From Parabacteroides distasonis (GTDB taxonomy: Bacteria > Bacteroidota > Bacteroidia > Bacteroidales > Tannerellaceae), in NCBI GenBank assembly GCA_021531775.1, contig JAFBIU010000010.1, forward strand, positions 41,284 to 105,283: a DNA stretch of 64,000 nt, given 5' to 3'. This document shows positions 58,095-63,866 of the stretch, piece after piece; within the stretch, counting starts at the first letter, position 1, and each line of letters begins with the position of its first letter. A program made the translations under genes and the position numbers. A model generated the notes under the pieces. That model searched no databases, was not told the DNA's origin, and worked only from the letters and a program-made list of their open reading frames with translations.

Positions 58095-58104
58095 TGAGAT
58101 AATG

Positions 58105-58142
58105 GTGAGCTTCCAGAGAGGCAGTTCTACGCTCTGTCTCAC
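58105..58142. other. Hairpin downstream of the AAA-ATPase gene
   Basis: GTGAG/CTCAC outer and CAGAG/CTCTG inner stems, 27 bases past the stop of the minus-strand gene. No T-run follows, so intrinsic termination is doubtful; it may protect the mRNA end. Confidence 0.45.
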
Positions 58143-58168
58143 AACAGATATGGGGTATCCTTCACTGG

Positions 58169-59941
58169 TCACGATAATAGGGTACCCACCTCCTCACAGA
58201 CGGCCATCTCCAGGCCCCGATAGATGACAATGACCTTGTGGAGACGGGTATAACCGATGTTGTCGTCCACATTGACTGTACCGGCATAGCGGCACACCTG
58301 GGCCTCGGCCTGCTGGGTGGCAACCTCTACCTCCGTATCCGTAGCATGGCTCTTCAGGTATTTCAACTCGATGATATACGAATGCTCCATATCCGTGAAG
58401 ATCTCGTAGCGCGGACGGAGGAAGATGTCGGCATAACCTCCCTGATTGTCCAGTTCCGAGATGGGACGGTAGAAACGGCACTGGCTGGTCAGGGCAAGGG
58501 TATAGCCATGCACAAAAGCCTCACCCTTCTGCCGGTCGCGTTGGGAGGCAAACGTATAGATGCTGTCGGCCATGTACTGGAAGAAGGGTTTGAAGTCACC
58601 ATCGTATGCCATGTTCTCCTCCAGTTGGCCAATCCGGTAGGAATCGGTTTCCAGGTGATTCTCGTGGTAGTTGTCGAGAAGGTAGGTATAGACCTGCTCG
58701 CGTACCACCTCGTTGGGGATGACAAACTTGGGTTTTCCCCTGTAAAAACCACCGATGGTCACCATTCCGAAGTAGTAGAGCAGACTGATGAAGTTGTCAT
58801 CCTTGGCTATGTTTTCAGCCGGGAAACCCTCCTTCAATTCGCCCGTGACGTAACCTTTGGACACAAGAGTCTGGATGATGGAGGCATCGTGGGCAAACTC
58901 CTTGTCCTTACGGATCAGCATCCGCAGCTTATTATAATCCACCCGAATGTTCTCGTCAAGCATATCGTCGGGTATTCTACATCGGTTGTCTATATATTTA
59001 TAAAGGAAAGAGAGCACCATGTTGGAGTTGTACATCGTTGTCTCGCCATAAGCCTCCTTCGCAAAACAATAGTTGTCGTAATAGGGCTTCATGATCTCGA
59101 TAAGTTCATCGATGGAGTGGTGGAACGCATGATGCTGTGAATAATAGGTCAGCATCTCACGCACCTCCTCTTCCGTAAAGCCCACCATCTGGTTGAAGGC
59201 ATAAGAGAGGGAGTAGTTGGTACCGATATTGAAACCGCTGGTCAGATCGTCCAGCGTAACGGGACTCACTCCTGTGACAAACACACGCTCAATGCTTGAG
59301 TCAGTACCACCCTTGATGGTATCGAAAAAGGTGCACAGGTAGCCCGTACCATGCGTTTCACCCTTGTATTCCTCAAGCCTAGCTTGAACAGAAAGGATAT
59401 TGTAGATTAAATGGTCGTATTCGTCAATGAAGAGATAGATCTTTTGGTTGGCATCGCTGCATATCTTGCACAGATAATCGAGTTGCTTCACGGCTCCATC
59501 TTCTTTCAGAAGGTCATCCACAGCATTGGAAGGTAGCAGATGGGCATATCTTTTACAGACTTGGGTAAATTCGATCCGGCAATGTGAATCCAAGGCACTA
59601 CGGTAGTTACCCATATCAGCATTAATGACAGCGAAGTTAAGATAGATGACCAAATACTTGTTATGGTTAGGTGTTGGGTGCTGGCCGATATAAAGGTCGC
59701 CATACAACCTTTCAAACTGATCGGCCCGGTTGATATCGTAATAGTGACGGAGCATGGACAGAGTCAGGCTCTTGCCGAAGCGACGCGGACGGATGAAAAA
59801 GAAGTATCGATTTGATTTTTCTACCTTTTCAATAAACCTGGTCTTATCGACATAGTAATAATTGTCCTCGCGTATAGCCACGAAGTTCATCATTCCGTAG
59901 GGGATGCGTTTTACCTCCTCTTGCACCTTGCTATCTTCCAT
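58169..59941 (-). CDS. AAA-ATPase-like protein with PD-(D/E)XK nuclease-superfamily domain
   Basis: 590 residues. N-terminal AAA-ATPase-like domain (10-300): YYVDKTRFIEKVEKSN, Walker A region IRPRRFGKSLTLSML, Walker B IYLFIDEYDHLI. C-terminal PD-(D/E)XK-type domain (about 480-590): GYADIFLRPR and YIIELKYLK supply the Asp and Glu-x-Lys. This family is present in many copies in Bacteroidales genomes; its role is unknown and defence or DNA-processing functions have been supposed. It is flanked by 74-base direct repeats, and a promoter-like pair lies at 59969-60000. Confidence 0.88.
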   Translation of the reverse strand: MEDSKVQEEVKRIPYGMMNFVAIREDNYYYVDKTRFIEKVEKSNRYFFFIRPRRFGKSLTLSMLRHYYDINRADQFERLYGDLYIGQHPTPNHNKYLVIYLNFAVINADMGNYRSALDSHCRIEFTQVCKRYAHLLPSNAVDDLLKEDGAVKQLDYLCKICSDANQKIYLFIDEYDHLIYNILSVQARLEEYKGETHGTGYLCTFFDTIKGGTDSSIERVFVTGVSPVTLDDLTSGFNIGTNYSLSYAFNQMVGFTEEEVREMLTYYSQHHAFHHSIDELIEIMKPYYDNYCFAKEAYGETTMYNSNMVLSFLYKYIDNRCRIPDDMLDENIRVDYNKLRMLIRKDKEFAHDASIIQTLVSKGYVTGELKEGFPAENIAKDDNFISLLYYFGMVTIGGFYRGKPKFVIPNEVVREQVYTYLLDNYHENHLETDSYRIGQLEENMAYDGDFKPFFQYMADSIYTFASQRDRQKGEAFVHGYTLALTSQCRFYRPISELDNQGGYADIFLRPRYEIFTDMEHSYIIELKYLKSHATDTEVEVATQQAEAQVCRYAGTVNVDDNIGYTRLHKVIVIYRGLEMAVCEEVGTLLS

Positions 59942-59968
59942 ATCCTTGACACCTTTGATTTGAAATGG

Positions 59969-60000
59969 CTAATGTACGACTTTTTATCCGTTCACCCAAA
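59969..60000 (-). promoter_or_regulatory. Promoter-like pair for the AAA-ATPase gene
   Basis: Minus strand: TTTG (59997-60000), 20 bases, TACATTAG (59969-59976; one mismatch to TAnnTTTG), 28 bases before the ATG. Confidence 0.45.
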
Positions 60001-60212
60001 CTTTCCTCGCTATCTTCCAAAAAACACCAACAACAAAGAACAGAATCATACCATTCTTCTCCAACATAGATTGAACTATTCACCTATGTTACCTCATCAA
60101 AATTAAGATTATGCCATAATCTGGCACAGTCAAGTCGGATCTTTGCAACCGAAAACTAAAATTCAATGACGAACCGAACAATACATCCTTATCATTTTTT
60201 GAACCAAGACCA

Positions 60213-60263
60213 GAGTCATGTACAGATACCCGGTGTAGGGCACCCGGGCACTGTACGGGACTC
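60213..60263. other. Strong 51-base hairpin
   Basis: Nested arms GAGTC/GACTC, TGTACAG/CTGTAC and CCCGGTG/CACCCGGG around a 4-base loop. It lies alone between genes, with no T-run on either strand. Structured RNA, protein-binding palindrome or repeat remnant are all possible. Confidence 0.6.
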
Positions 60264-60369
60264 ATCCTAAAAAAAGTATCACAAACCTCTCGGCTGTCAT
60301 CCAGTCAAGCAGTTTCCTTTAGGACCACTCACCGTCGTTGACGACGCAACTAATCCATAGTCGAACGAA

Positions 60370-60398
60370 AAAGGGTACTCACAACCTGAGTACCCTTT
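60370..60398 (-). terminator. 29-base palindrome, copy 4, probable terminator of the UPF0174 operon
   Basis: AAAGGGTACTCA, 5 bases, TGAGTACCCTTT. On the minus strand the hairpin is followed by TTCG after three more T's of the arm (TTTTTCG), as expected for termination of transcripts from 60618-62897. Confidence 0.7.
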
Positions 60399-60420
60399 GA
60401 TAGAAATGCTGAAAAGAAAT

Positions 60421-60494
60421 TTTTACTGAAACGGTGAAACGATGAAACGGACTGATGGACTCAGCAACAATCAACCAAGCATCATAAAATAGGT
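60421..60494 (+). repeat. 74-base direct repeat, right copy
   Basis: Two mismatches to 58021-58094. Its right end overlaps the last codons of the decayed fragment at 60482-60613. Confidence 0.95.
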
Positions 60495-60613
60495 GGTATA
60501 TGGAAATGCTTCGGGTTCCAAGTATAACTGCCACCGGTATGTTTGCACTTTTGGTGCGCTTCACGATCCACCAGCTGCATGATGGGACGGCCATCAGCAG
60601 TCAATTCCTCGTG
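60482..60613 (-). pseudogene. Decayed C-terminal fragment, toxin-nuclease-like
   Basis: A 43-codon open frame without a usable start, bounded upstream by a stop. It reads coherently: LTADGRPIMQLVDREAHQKC, then KHTGGSYTWNPKHFH. DGRP..QLVD...H and HTGG resemble the C-termini of HNH-type polymorphic-toxin nucleases. It starts five bases after the 60618 gene's stop. Remnant status is judged from the missing 5' part; the toxin relation is tentative. Confidence 0.4.
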
Positions 60614-60617
60614 TCAC

Positions 60618-60920
60618 TTAATAGACAGGATCAATTCCAAAGTCCTTACATAGTTCATTTATCTTCTTTTTGAGTACATACTCGTTGTGCTTATATTTAG
60701 CTTCTAACTCGTCACAGCGTTTTTTAAACTCTTTTTTGTATCGTTCCGCATCTTCTTTTCGATGTTTTTTTTCTAGTTTTTTATAAGCTAAAGAACAAGC
60801 AAACACCGTAACACTTGATGTTATCACCACTGTAGTTACAGTTTTTGCGGTCTCACCTCTATTTTTAGAGAAAAACTTCACTATTTCTTTCCCTGCATCT
60901 TTTATTAAGTTCCAATCCAT
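60618..60920 (-). CDS. Small single-TM coiled-coil protein, unknown
   Basis: 100 residues: amphipathic N-terminus (MDWNLIKDAGKEIVKFFSKN), one hydrophobic helix (about 26-47, TVTTVVITSSVTVFACSLAY), then a highly charged Lys/Glu coiled-coil region (48-95). No family recognised. Starts one base after the preceding stop, so it is the third gene of the UPF0174 operon. AT-rich codons. Confidence 0.75.
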   Translation of the reverse strand: MDWNLIKDAGKEIVKFFSKNRGETAKTVTTVVITSSVTVFACSLAYKKLEKKHRKEDAERYKKEFKKRCDELEAKYKHNEYVLKKKINELCKDFGIDPVY

Positions 60921-60921
60921 A

Positions 60922-62097
60922 TTATTTACCTAAATAATTAGCTGTTAGACTTCGTATATATTCACTTTTCATATCTGATACAATCAACGGTGTCTTCCAT
61001 ATTACCTGCCAAGCAGATATAGTCCCACCAAAATCGAATTTAGAGATGGCCAAAGTATCCCCCATATAAGCTCTAAATAGTGTCTGTACCGTAGCGGAGG
61101 CCAATGATATCAAGTTAGAATAGTAAATGATATTTTTTGTTCTAACTTGATAAACTTCAATGGAGCCATCGGTCTTAGGATTATAACACCAGATATGCAT
61201 ATAAGCAATAGCTATATCTATCATCTTAGATACCAAGAAGTCAGTAGCAAACGTACCGATAGATAATGAATCGATACCACAGAGATTCAAAACTCTTGAA
61301 ATATCTGGAGAAACTGCCGATACTACAGGTAAAGGTAAACTCTTCGCTGTTCTTACATCAGACAAGAGGTGCACTAATTGTTTGGCAAAAGCTATTGCCA
61401 ATGTTTCCCACGCATCTTGCCCCTCCCGTTTAAGACGTGAACATAAATGATCAAACATCAAAGATGTACTCGCCTGATTGGTAAGCATATCTATTTTGTA
61501 ATCGTTTTTACCATTCGTTGCAATTCCTGAACCTACATGGTATGTTTCAAATAGGAAATTACCCTTGGCAACTGTTATAGTTTTCGTCATGATATTCGCT
61601 GTACCAAACACTAATCCTAAAATAGGATCATGACCGATCGCCCTATACCGATGATTAAACCCATTCAGTTTAGGATTACCATTATTTTTTACAACTTCTG
61701 CTTTACGTACAGCATCAAAAGGGACAGGATTATTGACAATTTCTGTTTTTGTTGCATAATATTGCCTTGCACTTCTATCTGAGTGCTCTGCCGAATGGAA
61801 AGGAGTAGATTGAGCAGACTCTTTATCAGATAATCTTGTTTTCAAATTAGATGTGATCCACTGGCGAGCCACTTGTAAAGTAGAGGCAAACAGTAAAAAA
61901 GAAAGATCCTTTTTCGTTATACTTGTAAGTTTTTCAAACTCATTATCAGCAGATTCCACAAATTCAGGAAGTCTATCAACTTTTTCTTGATAACTATGAA
62001 GTTCGTTATCAATTATCAATTTTGTAGAATCGTATTGAGACATCAATTTCTTTAGCCTCTCTCTGACTTCTGATTTTTGTTTTTCTGTAAGCTCCAT
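60922..62097 (-). CDS. Unknown protein of the UPF0174 operon
   Basis: 391 residues from the ATG at 62097 (MELTEKQKSEVRERLKKLMS); a start at 62175 would overlap the upstream gene by 61 bases and is less likely. N-terminal helical region (1-70), a polar linker (about 90-130), then a conserved-looking core with YRAIGHDPILGLVFGTANIM and several hydrophobic helices (KMIDIAIAYMHIW; YYSNLISLASATVQTLF). No catalytic motif or family is recognised. AT-rich compared with the flanking core genes, suggesting horizontal transfer together with its neighbours. Confidence 0.75.
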   Translation of the reverse strand: MELTEKQKSEVRERLKKLMSQYDSTKLIIDNELHSYQEKVDRLPEFVESADNEFEKLTSITKKDLSFLLFASTLQVARQWITSNLKTRLSDKESAQSTPFHSAEHSDRSARQYYATKTEIVNNPVPFDAVRKAEVVKNNGNPKLNGFNHRYRAIGHDPILGLVFGTANIMTKTITVAKGNFLFETYHVGSGIATNGKNDYKIDMLTNQASTSLMFDHLCSRLKREGQDAWETLAIAFAKQLVHLLSDVRTAKSLPLPVVSAVSPDISRVLNLCGIDSLSIGTFATDFLVSKMIDIAIAYMHIWCYNPKTDGSIEVYQVRTKNIIYYSNLISLASATVQTLFRAYMGDTLAISKFDFGGTISAWQVIWKTPLIVSDMKSEYIRSLTANYLGK

Positions 62098-62114
62098 GGT
62101 AATGCCCTTAATGA

Positions 62115-62897
62115 TTAAGAATTCAGCAACTTTTTCTTTCTCATGTAAGCTACAATTGCTACTGCTTTCAAACAAACGCCCTCATTTGGCCCCATAAAGC
62201 CCCACACTGTAGTTACGACAGCAAATGCCCATCCCAAGGGACCAGACATAAACGAACCAACATATTTCATTAATGCAGCATTTGCACCCAATGATAGCCC
62301 TCTTCCTACAACAGCCCTACTTATTCCATTCACTACCTGTAGTGTCAATACATAAGACTGAAAACCACCTTGCTTAAAAGCAATTTTCACCAAGCCCAAT
62401 AAAGAGTCTTTCGAAAAAACTTTGCTTTGTAACTGTTCTCTAAATGATCTCACATTTTTAAGGCCCTCCACTAATTGTCGCCTATCAGATTCCGACATTT
62501 TCTCTAAAGCCATTATTACAACACGTTCTAAAAACGCATTCTCAATAATGTGTATAGGATCATTCCAAAAATCAACACCTTTTACTTTTTGCTTTTCGCA
62601 GACATCTTTTAAAATTTCTCGATACAAAACGCCTTGGTTCCATCTGAATAACAGATTCACACCTGTATGTCCACCAAATTTTTGGAGTTCTTCTGCAATA
62701 GGTTTCCACAATTTCCTCATATTGTGCGGATAACACCTATCATAATCCTCATCAAGTTGCAGAGTAGCAGTCATCCTAGTTACTTTGATTTTCATATCAT
62801 CAGCATTTTTATACACTAATACATCTGCTAACAAACGCAAATCATCGTTATCAGCATATTGCAAAAATTCAAGATCGGGATCGGTTCTATATGACAT
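62115..62897 (-). CDS. UPF0174/YaaW-like protein (DUF3944 N-terminus)
   Basis: 260 residues from the ATG at 62897 (MSYRTDPDLEFLQYADNDDL); an ATG 17 codons earlier is possible. The N-terminus (DPDLEFLQYADNDDLRLLAD) is DUF3944-like. The middle (WKPIAEELQKFGGHTGVNLL, YREILKDVCEKQKV) is the UPF0174 core known from E. coli YaaW. The C-terminus is glycine-rich and hydrophobic, with a GPNEGVCLKAVAIVAYMR segment at the position of the conserved YaaW tail. Function unknown; sometimes annotated as a ubiquinol-cytochrome c chaperone family. First large gene of a three-gene operon (18- and 2-base junctions). Confidence 0.82.
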   Translation of the reverse strand: MSYRTDPDLEFLQYADNDDLRLLADVLVYKNADDMKIKVTRMTATLQLDEDYDRCYPHNMRKLWKPIAEELQKFGGHTGVNLLFRWNQGVLYREILKDVCEKQKVKGVDFWNDPIHIIENAFLERVVIMALEKMSESDRRQLVEGLKNVRSFREQLQSKVFSKDSLLGLVKIAFKQGGFQSYVLTLQVVNGISRAVVGRGLSLGANAALMKYVGSFMSGPLGWAFAVVTTVWGFMGPNEGVCLKAVAIVAYMRKKKLLNS

Positions 62898-62958
62898 AAT
62901 TCTTTTGTTTGATGTTCTTCTATGTTTTTTACTTGAAATAACAATCACCCTAACGGTT

Positions 62959-63072
62959 TCAATTGAATGTTACAACCGTTTCGGAACCATATATAGTACT
63001 TATACCATTATTAATATCTTCTCCCATATTCATTTCTTCGACCTCCTCCCCAGTCCCCTCCGGAGTTGGCAT
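62959..63072 (-). CDS. Possible 37-residue acidic small protein
   Basis: ATG frame MPTPEGTGEEVEEMNMGEDI, continuing 17 residues to TGA. Strongly acidic, no hydrophobic helix. Starts 21 bases after the terminator of RNA gene 1 and ends 61 bases before the UPF0174 start. It may be a leader peptide or a genuine small protein of the operon. Confidence 0.4.
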   Translation of the reverse strand: MPTPEGTGEEVEEMNMGEDINNGISTIYGSETVVTFN

Positions 63073-63093
63073 TATCTTTAAAGTTTAAACAAT

Positions 63094-63360
63094 AAAAAAG
63101 CGTGGGAACTGTTGTCTATCCTCCTGCTTCCTGGTATCGCCAAACACCCACAACACAAAGAATTAAACAACAGCCCACGCTCTATACTGATATAAGCCTT
63201 ATGTTGACTGACATAGGGATATACAGCAGAGCATAAGCATTGTTGCCCATTATTCCCGTGTTGTAAAATTTGGCGATTTTAGAAGCAAGGAATAATTTCG
63301 TATAACGCTTTTTCGCTTTCCAGTACATCGTCCAAGTAACCTCGCTTGATTACGCTGGAC
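63094..63360 (-). ncRNA. Structured RNA gene 1 (about 267 nt), unrecognised family
   Basis: Minus-strand transcript predicted from a perfect promoter and a long terminator hairpin. 5' to 3': hairpin GTCCA/TGGAC with inner GTAATC-AAGCGA-GGTTAC (63360-63330); small AGCG/CGTT hairpin (63317-63304); pseudoknot strand ATTATTCC (63296-63289); outer stem TGCTTC (63287) with GAAGCA (63130); ATCGCCAAA (63277) with TTTGGCGAT (63144); ACAACAC (63264) with GTGTTGT (63156); pseudoknot partner GGAATAAT (63256-63249); an imperfect inner arm; then terminator arms near 63181-63167 and 63115-63099 followed by TTTTTT. The same plan, with compensatory base changes, recurs in RNA gene 2. Confidence 0.75.
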
Positions 63361-63365
63361 AGGTG

Positions 63366-63396
63366 CAAATGTAACGAAAAGCTGTCTATATACAAA
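63366..63396 (-). promoter_or_regulatory. Promoter of RNA gene 1
   Basis: Minus strand: TTTG (63393-63396), 19 bases, TACATTTG (63366-63373). A perfect consensus match placing the start at about 63360, where the first hairpin begins. The spacer word ACAGCTTTT recurs at RNA gene 2. Confidence 0.85.
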
Positions 63397-63421
63397 TTTC
63401 TGAACATTCATTTTGCCCAAA

Positions 63422-63695
63422 CAAAAAAACGTGAACCGTCACTCTGCTTATCTAACTTGGAGGTATCGGCAAACACCCACTGTAAGAGATAATAGAGCAA
63501 CAGCTCACGTCTGTATATAACAACTCGTGAGCGTTTGTTGCCTATTATTCCCCTTACAGTAAAATTTTGCCGATTTTCCAAGTAGGGAATAATATCGTAA
63601 ACGCTTTTTCGTTTTCAAATTGATACTCGGACGTTTCCGGCCTCGCTTGGCCTTCCACTGCTACATATCAAGACTTTGGAGCCCAACATGTATTC
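63422..63695 (-). ncRNA. Structured RNA gene 2 (about 274 nt), paralogue of gene 1
   Basis: Same architecture, different primary sequence. Hairpin GGCC-AAGCGA-GGCC (63652-63639) keeps the AAGCGA loop; AACG/CGTT hairpin (63613-63600); pseudoknot TATTATTCCC (63594-63585) with GGGAATAATA (63552-63543), 10 perfect pairs; outer stem ACTTGGA (63583) with TCCAAGT (63461); ATCGGCAAA (63574) with TTTGCCGAT (63473); ACTGTAA (63560) with TTACAGT (63485); inner arm CAACA, GCTCACG/CGTGAGC, TGTTG (63540-63498); terminator arm GGTTCACG (63437-63430) followed by TTTTTTT. The GGGTGTTTG linker is identical in both. Confidence 0.75.
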
Positions 63696-63700
63696 CGAGA

Positions 63701-63708
63701 CAAATATA
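63701..63708 (-). promoter_or_regulatory. -7 box (TATATTTG) of RNA gene 2
   Basis: Exact TAnnTTTG, with an AACAGCTTTTTCG segment upstream that parallels the gene 1 promoter spacer. A -33 TTTG is not visible at the right distance, so this promoter may be weaker or activator-dependent. Confidence 0.6.
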
Positions 63709-63866
63709 AGCGAAAAAGCTGTTGTTGCCGACAGAACTTCCAAAAAAATCTTCGGTTCCTCGTTTTGATGGCAAAATAACAACCTTGCTGTGCCAAATCC
63801 TGACACAGTTCCGCTTATTCTTTCCTATAAAATAGATTTTGCATACGTGATATCTGAATCGCATCA

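Larger units (their letters stand above)
57778..58168. other. 391-base intergenic region with palindrome, hairpins and repeat
   Basis: Contains palindrome copy 3, a GGTCC/GGACC-type hairpin near 57841-57863, a GC-rich stretch open on the minus strand (57867-58022) ending in a Gly/Ser/Pro-rich tail that resembles the tail style of the 32246 protein, the first 74-base repeat, and a hairpin at 58105-58142. No gene can be called with confidence. Confidence 0.6.
59942..60617. other. 676-base intergenic region
   Basis: Holds a promoter-like pair for the AAA-ATPase gene, a TGCCA/TGGCA operator-like motif (60112-60130), a strong hairpin (60213-60263), palindrome copy 4, the right 74-base repeat and a decayed coding fragment (60482-60613). 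Nothing in 60020-60110 or 60265-60365 is recognisable. Confidence 0.6.

Noticed and set aside
60379..60594. Minus-strand frame of about 70 codons over the right 74-base repeat
   Set aside because: It runs through the palindrome and repeat in a different frame from the coherent remnant at 60482-60613; judged fortuitous.
57778..60617. Insertion sequence around the AAA-ATPase gene
   Set aside because: Direct rather than inverted terminal repeats, no transposase, and no target duplication that I can recognise.
63094..63708. CRISPR array reading of the two repeated units
   Set aside because: Only two units, about 335 bases apart, diverged in sequence but matched in structure; there are no short identical repeats with unique spacers, and no cas genes.
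63094..63708. 6S RNA, tmRNA, RNase P or hammerhead identity for the structured RNAs
   Set aside because: No 6S-like single long bulged stem, no tmRNA acceptor/T-arm or tag frame, no RNase P core motifs, and no CUGAUGA...GAAA core seen by eye; a covariance-model search is still needed.
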